From positions 889,884-953,883 of the forward strand of contig SCFE01000052.1 of NCBI GenBank assembly GCA_004352715.1: DNA of 64,000 nt, in the 5' to 3' direction. Below are positions 1 to 11,002 of the stretch, piece after piece. Under the pieces are notes generated by a model that searched no databases, was not told the origin of the DNA, and saw only the letters and a program-made list of their open reading frames with translations. The first letter of the stretch is position 1. Every line of letters begins with the position of its first letter. Both the position numbers and the translations under genes were made by a program. The DNA is from Hofstenia miamia. Its lineage: Eukaryota; Xenacoelomorpha; Acoela.

Positions 1-282
1 TTTGTCAATTTCAGAGAATACAGTTTTCCGTGGAGCTTTCAAGCAGTTTTCACAGATAAATAATAGGGAAGGAATGTCTTTAATCATCATAAATACATTG
101 TTGTCGATGTTCGCACATGGAGCATGTATCCAACCTTGACACCTTTCGCAGCAAACCCAGTTGAGCTCTGCATCCCCGTGTTCCTTGCAGATGCTGCACG
201 TGGCGTTATCTGAGGCTGATTGAGAAATAAAATCACCATTTTCATCAATTCCAATAATTTCTTTTTTCTTTTTTGTTTTCAT
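1..282 (-). CDS. PHD zinc-finger ORF, partial (runs off left edge)
   Basis: An ATG at 282-280 opens 94 codons that run off the left edge of the window. After a lysine-rich start (MKTKKKKEIIGIDENGD) come eight ligands in PHD order: Cys29, Cys32, Cys45 (or 44), Cys48, His53, Cys56, Cys77 and Cys80 (C4HC3), with the core WVCCERCQGWIHAPC. PHD fingers usually read histone tails. In invertebrate genomes they also occur in the first ORF of some non-LTR retrotransposons. The C-terminus is unseen, and the next minus-strand ORF upstream is a retrotransposon RT, so a transposon ORF1 is at least as likely as a host chromatin protein. Confidence 0.7.
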   Translation of the reverse strand, partial: MKTKKKKEIIGIDENGDFISQSASDNATCSICKEHGDAELNWVCCERCQGWIHAPCANIDNNVFMMIKDIPSLLFICENCLKAPRKTVFSEIDK

Positions 283-615
283 TATTAATATCTAGTGATC
301 AGCAATGCGAATATATTCTTTTTTCTTTCAAAGTTAAATATGATTTTAAATATTAAGTTAAATATTTTCCAACCATTTAATTTATATATATATAGCTAAC
401 GTAACCTCGGAATAATGATTTCTCTTATATGACTATTTTGATAATCAACAAACTTCACCAATTTTTTCTTGCTGTAACATGTGTAAAATTGCAATTCTTG
501 AATTTCATAATGTCCTGGCTGACAGTTTTTTTGCTTAGTTAAATTTATCTGTGGGTGGTGGATAATGAATTCTTGAAGAGATTCAGACGTGTTTTTGTGG
601 AACACAAGAATCGAA

Positions 616-1893
616 CTAAATAATGAATTTTTCATTAGTCGGACACTGATGTGGCACAGAGTAAATATAATCATCAATAGTAACAATCTGTTCACATAGG
701 TCTTTATTGTCCACATTTGACCCTAAGAACGCTGCAGAAGCAATTGTTGACGCTAGTGGTAATCCAAGACCTCCTTTAGAAATTGGCAAGGATGCTTGTA
801 ATCTTTGTGACACAGAAACAGCTGAACCTGCTATACTTTCTAGAGACTGATGAACTGCTGAATCAAATTCTTCCAATTCTGCTGTAACATTTGCGGGATT
901 ATAAGTTCTTAAACAAAACGATATCTTAGGTAGTGAAGCACAGCTCCTTAACAGATGCAATTCTAACTGTGGATCTTCAAGTAATTTTATGTCATTCATA
1001 ATTTGAATGGACTTAGAAAGACGTTTCGAGAAGAACTCTTGGACAAATTTTGGAGACTTGGATATAGGAGCTCCAAGAGTGACAATACCATCTTTTCGTC
1101 TGAAATCGCAATTAGGATTAGGCGACCAAACTTCACATTTAGTTAAACTAATTTTCAAGCCTACTTTTTTCATAGCTAACACTACAAACTCAAATACTTT
1201 ACACAAAGATGGAACGTCCCCAACCAGAGAACCATCATCTAAGTACCATGCGTTGCATGCAAATTCAGGAAATTTATCTTTGATAGCAGAAACGATTGGG
1301 TGAATAGCTAAAGCAAACAAAAAGGGAGCCAAGGGATCACCTTGTTGAACTCCGCAAGCTGAAAGCAAGGATTTAGATCCAAATTTCAATCGAGAAGGCT
1401 GGGAGTAGCAAAAATAAACCCAGGGATATAGCTGTGGAAAATGAAGTTTAACCTGAGAAAGTATTGCTGAACGATTAAGACTGTTAAATGCATTTTTAAT
1501 GTCTACCTGGAGAAATGCTAAATTTGTCTTCGATCCAACAGCTTCCACCAAGCTATTCAAAGCATGAATGACGGCTTCGCAACCTCCATCAATGCCCACA
1601 CCGACTTGAAGTGGAGAAAAAAGAGCAGCTGCCCTATTCCTTGACAATTGGCATAAGCATTTGGCAATCAATCTTCGAAGAACTTCTCCCACAGCAATTG
1701 GGCGAATTCCACCGTCCTTTTTCTTCAATGCAAAAAGATTAGCTCCACAAAGATATGGTGCAATTTCATCAGGAGCACTACCAGATATTAAACAGTTGAT
1801 TACTTCGAGCTCCGATACAATTGCTTTGCCCCCATATTCAGGTGTTGGACATTGGAATGCATTAATCAGATGGGAAGCATAGTTTAGAGACAC
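616..1893 (-). pseudogene. Reverse transcriptase domain of the element
   Basis: A 425-codon open frame. It holds the fingers segment KKKDGGIRPIAVGEVLRRL (about residues 57-75), RT motif A with catalytic Asp in VDIKNAFN (130-137), motif B GVQQGDPLAP (181-190) and motif C YLDDG (217-221), which carries the Asp pair. The catalytic centre is therefore intact, unlike in the other LINE copies here. The frame opens without an ATG, because the upstream part lies in another frame. The product would copy element RNA into DNA during target-primed integration. Likely dead because of the frameshift, unless the frameshift is an assembly error. Confidence 0.8.
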
Positions 1894-2614
1894 CGGCAGC
1901 AGAATCCCTGGGAAAGCTTTTCACACATTTAATCAGAATGTCTTTGTTTATCACAAATGGCTCCGTGTCTTCAATACTATAATCTATTTTATTTTTTGAA
2001 GTGTTGGGATGCTTCTCCTTTAGTGCATGAAATGTTTGCTCATCGAAGCTTAGACCATCAGATCTTAGGGCTGATATGGCTCTACGAAAACTGCCTTCGT
2101 GACCAAGCTGTCTAGCTCTCTTAAGATTTTGGCTGGAACTGACAGAANNNNNNNNNNNNNNNNNNNNNNNNNNNNNNNNNNNNNNNNNNNNNNNNNNNNN
2201 NNNNNNNNNNNNNNNNNNNNNNNNNNNNNNNNNNNNNNNNNNNNNNNNNNNNNNNNNNNNNNNNNNNNNNNNNNNNNNNNNNNNNNNNNNNNNNNNNNNN
2301 NNNNNNNNNNNNNNNNNNNNNNNNNNNNNNNNNNNNNNNNNNNNNNNNNNNNNNNNNNNNNNNNNNNNNNNNNNNNNNNNNNNNNNNNNNNNNNNNNNNN
2401 NNNNNNNNNNNNNNNNNNNNNNNNNNNNNNNNNNNNNNNNNNNNNNNNNNNNNNNNNNNNNNNNNNNNNNNNNNNNNNNNNNNNNNNNNNNNNNNNNNNN
2501 NNNNNNNNNNNNNNNNNNNNNNNNNNNNNNNNNNNNNNNNNNNNNNNNNNNNNNNNNNNNNNNNNNNNNNNNNNNNNNNNNNNNNNNNNNNNNNNNNNNN
2601 NNNNNNNNNNNNNN

Positions 2615-2903
2615 TCTTTCTGGTAGGAATAGAAAACATTTCAATATCAGAAAGTGAGGGAAATACAGGCGTTATTCCAAGTGAAATAGGTGGTAGCCCA
2701 GAACCTTCACATCTGGAACCATTGACAGTATGATGTTTGACAAGTCGTGAATGCTTACACAAATCAGAAGTATGCAGACATATGCTACAAATGTTCGTAT
2801 TTAATGATAACAATGAAAGCTGCTGTGTAAGAGTTGTGTGTGAATTGGATTGCTGAACATCTTCTGAATTGTTGATTTTAAAAATATTCGCCATCAGATC
2901 CAA
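2615..2903 (-). pseudogene. N-terminal zinc-binding-like module of the retrotransposon ORF
   Basis: The frame starting MDLMANIFKINNSEDVQQ contains a Cys-x2-Cys (ICSIC), then a Lys-His pair and the tail RCEGSGLPP. This resembles the Cys/His modules that precede RT in some non-LTR elements and probably binds nucleic acid. It runs into the N gap after about 95 residues. Confidence 0.5.
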
Positions 2904-3039
2904 TTCCTATTTATATTTTAATTTAAAGATGTTTCTTTTTTCTTATTGCGTTTTCTTTGTTTCATTGATATTTAGATTGTATATGTTCTCTAGATGTTAT
3001 GCTATAAATAATTTTTAAAAATAGATATTAAAATAATGA

Positions 3040-3693
3040 TTGAAAATGTCCCATCCCAATAAACATGATACTTGGCTGGTGCAACTGCATTTTTCTGACA
3101 TTCACTTTCATAAAGCTCATACATTTTTTACAAGTTCAAATTGCTTTCAAAGTAGTCTTTCCTTGCAAAACTAGTACAATAGTGTGATTCGACTCTTCGA
3201 AAGGAGCTGATATGATCTCCGATTGATTGATTGCTTTCATCTGAAAGTTTCTTCTTGGTCTGTTTTCCCCATTTCGACAATATTTGCTGATCTTTATTTT
3301 CCTGCATGTACGAAGCTCGAAGTTCACTGATCTCCAATATTGTAAGGTAAAATTCTTTGCAAACATGAAGCAGTTTTCTCCAAGAAATACAAAAATTTTA
3401 AAACGAGGCAAAAAAGTTTCTTGACTTTTCCTTTTTTTGTTCTGCAACGTTGTTTTTCCAAACGCTCAGTTGGTTTATTGATAAAGTACTCTGTTCGATT
3501 TCATTCATTTTCCAAAAACTCTTAAAAATTTTGAAGGCATTTCAATTTTCGTTTTAAACAATCTTCTGATTGAGTTTTCTAGAAAATTGCGACCTTTGCT
3601 GTTTGTATATAAGTTTCCTAACTGCCTTCTTTTCTTACGTATACGTTGTTTCCAATTGTTTGAACAGCGCTTGTTTATGAGGTGCACCACCAT
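3040..3693 (-). pseudogene. Decayed transposon-derived ORF (GYT-KGK / ESHYC family)
   Basis: Successive minus-strand pieces in shifting frames resemble a multi-copy protein family I remember from insect and cnidarian genomes: a basic start WKQRIRKKRRQLGNLYTNSKG (3505-3693), then RVESHYCTSFARKDYFE (3128-3337), then after one stop KMYELYESECQKN and YHVYWDGTF (to about 3040). Family members have a W-x-basic-YT-S-KG N-terminus, a ESHYCR motif and a KMY-LY segment before a DDE-like region. Several stops and frameshifts show it is dead. I cannot name the superfamily with certainty. Confidence 0.45.
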
Positions 3694-4135
3694 GTGGTGT
3701 AGTACAGAATGTTATATATTGTTTTGATAATTTCTTAGAGTTTGATCTAGAATATCAGTAACAACAACAAGAAATAAGTTTCAAATTTACCTGAAATACT
3801 TGCTTCCGAAGCTGGCCTTTTCACGGCAGCCTCTTTGAAAATGTTAAGTTACTAACGACAGGTGGGTTCGATAACATTAATAGATAAATTGATTAACCAC
3901 GTTTGAACCTGCATAAAATGGAGACAAAAAAAATTAGCTAATCGACTTTATAAGTTAACGGACATAGAATAAAATATTACAGCCTTGTGACAGTTTTATT
4001 GCTATTATTATGGAGAAGGCACTATAAAAATAGAACAACATAATTCAAAAATCCAAAAATATCTTGGGCTTGATTTTTTTCAAAAATGGAGATGAAACAA
4101 GTTAGTTCTCGCTCAGCGAATTTTTAATAGCTTTG
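3694..4135. other. Intergenic, nothing recognised
   Basis: AT-rich sequence with only short random frames between two repeat remnants. Confidence 0.5.
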
Positions 4136-4440
4136 TCATACGTTTAATGAATTAGAAGAACTAAATATTAACTGTTGGGCAAGTAAATTTTCTTTTAATC
4201 TTTTTATAAATCTTTTTAAATTTGGAGCACTTATATATCTTTTTAATTTGTTCCATTTATTACAGATACTTGTAGTAAATGCATTCTTCCAATTTTTGTC
4301 CTTTGTGCTATATTCATGCATTTATTTGCTCTTTAGTGGTATTTAAGAAATTGACTTAAAAAGTGTGTTCCATTGATGCAAATAAATATTTTAACAAGAC
4401 TCCTATGAGTTTTTATATCCGATCGTGATATCTCAACGAT
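4136..4440 (-). mobile_element. LINE ORF2 C-terminal fragment (family B)
   Basis: The frame with KNWKNAFTTSICNKWNKL and RFIKRLKENLLAQQ matches, residue for residue in places, the end of the LINE at 7400-7560 (YWKGAFTTTTAKIWSNL, KFLKENLLGNQ). The part above 4321 is in a second frame. It is the post-RT C-terminus only, with no catalytic residues. Confidence 0.6.
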
Positions 4441-4477
4441 TTTTTTATAGAAAATTGGATATAAGTTAATATTCATT

Positions 4478-6921
4478 ATTCAGATAAATATTAACAATTA
4501 TAAACTGGCAATGTATTTGAATGAGATCCAAAATATACAAACATACAAACAAATATAAACAATAGAATATATACATGTACAATAAATTAACAAGGCTAGG
4601 GATAAATTACTATAAAGATTTCAAGAACAAGATATTGTGTAATCATTATTGTAGAATTTGTATCCTAACCATGCTCTACCGACTATATACTTTAGTTTAG
4701 GGAAAATTCTTATGTGCTTCTTAAATCATGTATTGTGTTATTTAGCAGTCAGTAATTTCCTTCATGTCATTCACATATTAAAAATCAGGGGACCTAGTAT
4801 GATTCTTTGAGGTACACCATTATTGACAGACAACCAATTTGAAAAAGTATCATTTAATTTAACTCGCTGAAGTCTATTACTTAAGTAATTAGATATAAGG
4901 TGAGCACTGTTAAGAGAAAAACCAAAATTTTTTAATTTTCTTATTAATATCTCATGGTTAATAGAATCGAATGCTTTTGAGAGGTCAAGACAGGCAATAG
5001 CAACAAATTTATTAAAGTCTAATAGTGCTCTCCATTTTTCTGTCGTTTGTATAAGTGCGTCTGATGTTGAGTAATTTTTTCTGAAACCAAATTGTGATTT
5101 GGACCATAGTTTATGATGATTTAAATGAAGTGTAATTNAACTCGCTGAAGTCTATTACTTAAGTAATTAGATATAAGGTGAGCACTGTTAAGAGAAAAAC
5201 CAATATTTTTTAATTTTCATGGTTAATAGAATCGAATGCTTTTGAGAGGTCAAGACAGGCAATAGCAACAAATTTATTAGAGTCTAATAGTGCTCTCCAT
5301 TTTTCTGTCGTTTGTATAAGTGCGTCTGATGTTGAGTAATTTTTTCTGAAACCAAATTGTGATTTGGACCATAGTTTATGATGATTTAAATGAAGTGTAA
5401 TTTGTTCATGTAATAGTCTTTCAAATATTTTACTGATTGGTGATGTAATAGATATAGGTCGATAGTTTTCGGACACTTTGTGTCGTCTTTTTTGCAAATT
5501 GGAGTAATATTCCATTTTAGGCATTCATTAAAGATATCATTTAAAGGTTCGGCAATATATTTCGCATTGTTTTTCAGTAACCATATTGGAATTTTCGAGG
5601 GGCCGCTTGACTTGTTTGATTTTAGTTTCTTGATTACTTTAATTCCTTCAAAACTTGTTATAAAGCGAAAAACAAATTCAGGGGTGTGCCTATTATGATT
5701 TATTTCCTGGAATTTTGTTTGAGGACGTTCATAATTACCTAGGTTTGTAAATGTTAGATTTAAAATATTGGAAATTTCAAAATCAGAGACGTATTGATTT
5801 CCATCGGGGTCTACAATTTTTTCTATGGGAGAAGATTTTGATTTGGTACAATTCGAGATTTAGTTAATCAATCTCCATTTACTCTTTTGGTTCGGTAATT
5901 TTCTATATTCATGTTTAATGATACTCATTGTAAGCTTTACGATTTTCTATATTAGAAATATTTCTAGCTTTACTGTATAATGAATAACTTTCAGGAGAGT
6001 TTCATGAGTCACATTCATTTGCATAGTAACTGGTGATCACTGCTGGAGGTTGAATTCTTGATTGCATGGTTTGGGTTTTGACCCTGTTGTCTGCTGNNNN
6101 NNNNNNNNNNNNNNNNNNNNNNNNNNNNNNNNNNNNNNNNNNNNNNNNNNNNNNNNNNNNNNNNNNNNNNNNNNNNNNNNNNNNNNNNNNNNNNNNNNNN
6201 NNNNNNNNNNNNNNNNNNNNNNNNNNNNNNNNNNNNNNNNNNNNNNNNNNNNNNNNNNNNNNNNNNNNNNNNNNNNNNNNNNNNNNNNNNNNNNNNNNNN
6301 NNNNNNNNNNNNNNNNNNNNNNNNNNNNNNNNNNNNNNNNNNNNNNNNNNNNNNNNNNNNNNNNNNNNNNNNNNNNNNNNNNNNNNNNNNNNNNNNNNNN
6401 NNNNNNNNNNNNNNNNNNNNNNNNNNNNNNNNNNNNNNNNNNNNNNNNNNNNNNNNNNNNNNNNNNNNNNNNNNNNNNNNNNNNNNNNNNNNNNNNNNNN
6501 NNNNNNNNNNNNNNNNNNNNNNNNNNNNNNNNNNNNNNNNNNNNNNNNNNNNNNNNNNNNNNNNNNNNNNNNNNNNNNNNNNNNNNNNNNNNNNNNNNNN
6601 NNNNNNNNNNNNNNNNNNNNNNNNNNNNNNNNNNNNNNNNNNNNNNNNNNNNNNNNTTTCTGAGTAGGCCAGTGAAATTTCACTCTCAAGTTGTTCAAAA
6701 AATTCATTAATTTAACATTTATTTGGGCAGTATGAAACATTAATTAATTGCTTTTTAAAAGGTGAATTTTTGATAAGGTTATCAATTTCAATCCAAAGGC
6801 TTTCGAATTTTTCTGAGCTTACTATATCATTCCGTTGCTTTGGAGAAATGATCTCGGTACTAGAAGAAGTACCCCCTCCCTTGTGATGATGTCTACTAAA
6901 CTTCATTTTCTGAAATATCAA
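4478..6921 (-). mobile_element. LINE family A, copy 1, internally deleted
   Basis: Read on the minus strand: an endonuclease-like piece (6655-6921, INVSYCPNK and INEFFEQLESEIS), an N gap, then the linker and RT thumb-to-palm region. RT landmarks are [37 protein letters not shown] and motif [16 protein letters not shown]. The copy then jumps from the palm (LGPLIFNM, stop, VNDM) straight to the C-terminus ([16 protein letters not shown]), so the catalytic Y/FADD box is missing. It is a Jockey/CR1/L2-like LINE by RT type. The plus-strand copy at 30602-32258 has the same deletion. Confidence 0.8.
4861..5402. repeat. Direct duplication inside LINE copy, joined at a single N
   Basis: Bases 4861-5137 are repeated at 5139-5402 with an offset of 278, one short deletion and few substitutions, and a lone N at 5138 at the junction. 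This looks like two assembled haplotypes or a failed merge rather than a biological duplication. Confidence 0.75.
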
Positions 6922-7399
6922 TTGAATGTTTTTCTTAAAAATTTTGGTTGTTTAGTAATAAAAAATGCAAAATTACACCAACTGCTCAAAAGACTTTCTA
7001 TATGAATGGTTTTATCTAAAACATGTTGAAATCTGAACATTTGGGAGTATAATTTGGCCTTATATAGTTTCTATAGATTCCGATCAATGAAATCAATCTA
7101 TTTATTAGTTATTTAATCACTTACAGCAATTAGAAAATAGTCCAATTTAGACTATATTTTGGCTTCATGGATTTTGTATGAACAGAAAACATCTTTTTTT
7201 TAATAACTTTATATTCTGCTTGCTTATTTTCACTAAATGAAAAATTTACATATATATATATACATTATTTACAAATTACATACATACAGATATACAATAA
7301 AAATGCACACAAAGCTACCTACAAAAAATATACAAATAAAATTACAATACAATAAAATTAAAACAAAAATTTAAATTAAATTTATTTGAATATCCGTAT
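6922..7399. other. Intergenic, nothing recognised
   Basis: Very AT-rich, with a short TATATA run near 7250. No frame or repeat recognised. Confidence 0.5.
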
Positions 7400-8700
7400 T
7401 TAAATTGATTACCAAGCAGGTTTTCTTTTAAAAATTTCATAAACTTGTGTAATGATGATATTTACGTACATTTTGTTGTAGATTGCTCCAGATTTTCGCC
7501 GTTGTTGTTGTGAATGCACCTTTCCAGTAACTGTTGTTTATTTTAAAATTCTGTTCTTTTGTTTACATTGAAAAATTTACATATACTGCTTCTTTTCAAT
7601 TTATTTATAATTTTGTAAATATTTTCAAGACACATGTATTTCGTAGGATAAGATGGTGCTAGAATGGACAAGCGTTGTAGCTGTCTACCAGTTTGCTGTT
7701 TATTAACGTTATACATGACACAGATTGACCAGTTAAATACTCTATTTATTCTTTGCTGATCGGCGATGCTTATGTTGCTTAATAGTGTGCAGGGGCGTAC
7801 GCAGGATTTTCTTACGGGGGGGGGACATCGTCGTCATTACCTAATGCGGTGCGAAGCCCCGCGAAAATTTTTTGAAAATATTGATAAAATAGACCCTAAA
7901 AAATGCATTTCACAATCCTAGATTTTAAATTTTTCATTTTTTTACAAATTTTTTTTTATTTATCCAGTCAAAATCAAATTTGGAAACCTGACGGGGGACA
8001 TTCCACCATGTCCTTCCTGCTTACGTCACTGATAGTGTGCATGCATATACATATATAATGACTAATAACTAATGCATGTAATATCTCCTTCCTCTGGTTT
8101 ACCTTTCTTATCAGTTTTAGATATTGGATACCTGCGGCCATTCTCTGTTTCTTGCTTTGAAGAAAACCACGAAACGTCAGCTTGTCATCTATTTCTACAC
8201 TCAGATACTTTATTTTGCTGCTTGGTTCGATGTTAATTTTGTGTCTTATTCTGAAAAAGGATAAATTGTTTTTTACTGCTGTTAACGTTAAGTTTATTCT
8301 GTTGGAGATATTTGTAGCACGTCTCTTTCTAGACTTTGTGTTGCCTTGCATGGATCTCTGCCTCTACTGATCAAACATATATCATCTGCAAATTGGAGTA
8401 TTTCACATTCGGTTAAATGGTGCCTTATGTCATTTATGTATAAATTAAACAGAGTTGGACTCAAACCGCTTTCCTGTGGGATACCTCTTTTTGTTCTTAT
8501 GTATTTTGAATACATTTCGATTCTTACTTTGTTTTCTGTTGGTTAAAAACTTTTTAGCAAAGAACTTGACTTGAATTCAAAACCATAGTTTTTTAGTTTA
8601 ATTTCTAGCAGTGAATGGTCTATGCTGTCTTATGCTTTACTTACATCTAATAAGACTACGCAGCTATTAATATTTTTGTTAAGATGAAATCTAATTTCTC
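7400..8700 (-). mobile_element. LINE family B fragment, RT palm to C-terminus
   Basis: Minus-strand pieces in several frames: motif A-like VVLLDVSKA with DSIDHSLLEIKLKNYGF (8570-8690), motif B RGIPQESGLSPTLFNLYIND (8430-8500), motif C ILQFADDICLISRG (8370-8400), then KYLSVEIDDKLTF (about 8160-8220) and the C-terminal YWKGAFTTTTAKIWSNL near 7480-7540. Frameshifts and stops show it is dead. A 242-bp hAT-type MITE is inserted at 7790. Confidence 0.75.
7790..8031. mobile_element. hAT-type MITE, 242 bp, with 8-bp target duplication
   Basis: The left end is CAGGGGCGTACGCAGG. The right end, reverse complemented, is CAGTGACGTAAGCAGG, 13 of 16 identical. The element is flanked on both sides by the same 8 bases, ATAGTGTG (7782-7789 and 8032-8039). 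An 8-bp duplication plus a CAGGG-type inverted repeat is the hallmark of hAT transposons. There is no coding capacity, so it is a non-autonomous copy. It is nested in the LINE and so is younger than it. Confidence 0.85.
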
Positions 8701-9132
8701 CAACGAATGTCAATAAGGCGTCATTGGTTCCTATTTCCTGCTGACATTAAAATCAAAATAAAAAAAGATGTCCACATGCTATGTTAAAATTCATTTGAGG
8801 ATTTTTGGAATTTCAATTATAATACAATTTCCGATTTCTATATTCAATCATCTTTTTTTGGCCATAAACTTAATTTCATGATATTTCCTAAATTATTGTT
8901 TCTACTGTAAAAACGACATCAAATTCGTTTTTAGCAACATCAAATTAACCAGAAACACTGAAAAAATGTACTAAACTAAGAAAAAAATATTTTTTTTGTC
9001 ACATAGTGTAATGTTAATAAAAACAGACTAAAAAGATATATTTCGCTCAACTTGAGCATCGTCAATTTACAAAAATTTAAACTTTATTGAGAAACATTAT
9101 GCATCAAATAGCATCAGATTTTATTTTTATGA
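8701..9132. other. Intergenic, nothing recognised
   Basis: AT-rich spacer between a LINE and a Penelope-like fragment. No frame recognised. Confidence 0.45.
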
Positions 9133-9765
9133 AAATATATTGACGATATATTTGCTATAATAAATAATGAAGATGCAGAATTGATGCTAACAAAACTAAA
9201 TATAATAGATGAAAACATAAACTATACAAAGGAAAAAGAGCTTAACAATAATTTCCATTTTCTAAACCTGAACATTAGCAGAACAGCAAACGGCTTAGTT
9301 ACAGGAATTTATTGAAAGCCAACTGATATAGGTTTAGTTTTAAATTTCAATTTAAATTCACCTGTAGCATACAAAATAGCACTAATTAAAGGAGCAATAC
9401 ATAGAATATTTGATGTCTCAAGTTCTTATGAAATCATAAACCAAGAAATAATCAAACTAAAGTCGAATCTGAAGAAAAACGAATATCCAAGTAATTTTAT
9501 TAACAAATTTATTAAAAAAACAATGGGTGAAACATTGAACAAGACAAGAAAATATTTGAATAATTTTCAACACATTTTTAAAATTGAACATAGAGGGAAG
9601 AACACAACAGATATGATTAATCAAATACGAAGAATAAATTATATAAAAGAAAATGTAAGATTTGTTTATACAAAGCGAAATCTTTGTCAAAATCTAGAAT
9701 TAAAATCAATGACAAAGATATCTGAGAAGTCCACCTGTTTGCTAATTTTTAGGTTTGCAAAATGA
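9133..9765 (+). pseudogene. Penelope-like element RT, C-terminal half
   Basis: One plus-strand frame begins at RT motif C, KYIDDIFAIINNEDAELM (YIDD at 9136-9147). It continues through FLNLNISR, the Penelope-typical Y-x-KPTD motif, and IKGAIHRIFDVSS with NLKKNEYPSNFINKFIKK. A TGA at 9313-9315 falls exactly where the family has Trp in YWKPT, so one nonsense change breaks an otherwise open frame. It ends before the GIY-YIG nuclease domain. Penelope-like elements encode RT plus GIY-YIG endonuclease. Confidence 0.8.
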
Positions 9766-9832
9766 TTTTTTTATTATTTTGAAAAGCCATCAGTTATATT
9801 TAATTTACTTCTAATAAAGACTATCTTATCTT

Positions 9833-10000
9833 TCACTTTCTTCTCAAATCGTGACCGAGAATTTTTTCAGAGGCATGCCGCTTGCGAAGCTTCAGGTCAC
9901 AGCGTCTCAAAATCTGACTGAGCATAGCACACCTCAATGGTTCGGGAGGGCTATCAACATATCCAGAAACAGTCAAACTTAGTTGTTGATCCCGTGGCTC
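9833..10000 (-). other. Coding-like segment, possible terminal exon
   Basis: A 56-codon minus-strand frame that ends at a TGA (9835-9833) and contains VSGYVDSPPEPLRCAMLSQ and ILRRCDLKLRKRHASEK. Base composition is clearly more GC-rich than its surroundings. AG dinucleotides at the upstream end (9998-10001) could be splice acceptors. I do not recognise the protein. It could be a last exon of an unseen gene or a repeat fragment. Confidence 0.25.
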
Positions 10001-10605
10001 TTATACCTTATATTTACCTGAAAATTAAATTAGGAGAAATATACATTTGTTTTAAATCGGAATGTCAATGAAAATACAAATGTTCAGCATTACATTTAAG
10101 TACGTTAACCAATGGATGTGACCATGACTCACGTTTTTTAAAATTTTCTAATGAACTTGGAGATAATTTTTTTATAAATGGGAAAGAACAGTTTGTTCGC
10201 TTAAGTGGACTCCTGGCTGTTTAAGTTTGAGTCACAGCAGAGAGTATTTGAATAACCGAGTTACACAAAATCGATTTCAAATTGCAACTTGAAGTATGTT
10301 CCTGTAACGCTATTTTGAAATTCTAACTATTTAACAATCGGAAGGGAACAATTGAATCACCTTAATATTATTTAATCAGAGATAGAAAGCAGCTTTGTAT
10401 TATCATTAGGGATTTTAGGCTGAATTCACAAATATCTAATAGAAGGCCAAAAGGGCTCTTAAAAATTCTCTATGACAAGATAAATTTTCTTTGCAACTAA
10501 TAAATAAATATTTTAAATACCACATTGTATTACACAGAATCGCGTCTAAATAACGTTGTTTGTATGGTGCACAGCAACTAAAATAACTAGATGAACGATT
10601 ACAAA
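10001..10605. other. Intergenic, nothing recognised
   Basis: AT-rich, with no recognised frame, inverted repeat or motif. Confidence 0.45.
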
Positions 10606-11001
10606 GATAAGATAAGATAAGATAAGATAAGAGATTCTATATTCAGATAAATGTTTACAATTCAATAACTGATAATTTATCTGAATAGCGTCATAAATTA
10701 CAAAAAAGTAACCAATCTACAAATCAACATACATTACAAAAAGTGACAATTCTTACAGGCTATGGATGAATTACTTTATATTGCTATTTTAATGACGAGT
10801 TATCGTATAGTCATTGTTGTAAAATTTAAATCCTAACCATGATGTACCTAAAATATATTTTTGCTTAAGGAAGATTTTTAAACGTTTTTTAAAAGGTTTC
10901 AATTTTTCAATGCTTTTAATTTCTTTAGGTAGCGAATTCCAGGTTCGAATTGCGACATTAATGAAAGATTTCTTCAAAACTTTTTTCTTATACTTAACAC
11001 A
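10606..11001 (-). mobile_element. LINE family A 3' end with pentanucleotide tail
   Basis: Minus strand: the C-terminal frame FINVAIRTWNSLPKEIKSIE, KPFKKRLKIFLKQKYILG and [14 protein letters not shown], then a stop and a 3' untranslated part. This part carries a perfect 12-base inverted repeat (ATTCAGATAAAT, 10641-10652 and 10675-10686) and ends in about five TTATC units (10606-10630). Short tandem tails rather than poly(A) are typical of CR1/L2- and RTE-type LINEs. The same C-terminus closes the family A copies at 4478 and 30602. Confidence 0.75.
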
Positions 11002-11002
11002 N

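Larger units (their letters stand above)
616..2903 (-). mobile_element. Decayed non-LTR retrotransposon ORF with RT
   Basis: Minus-strand remnants of one retrotransposon ORF: an N-terminal zinc-binding-like module (2615-2903), an N run (2148-2614), a stretch with the motif SFPRDSAAG (1862-2147), then the reverse transcriptase (616-1893). The last two parts are in different frames, so there is a frameshift near 1885-1895. The SFPR-SAAG segment followed by NYASHLINAF is a typical lead-in to an RT of this type. The clade (R2-, RTE- or other) cannot be fixed from sequence alone. Decayed C-terminal sequence may continue to about 396. Confidence 0.75.

Noticed and set aside
1007-1882. Plus-strand frames opposite the RT (1007-1303, 1661-1882)
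   Set aside because: Antisense shadows of the RT coding frame.
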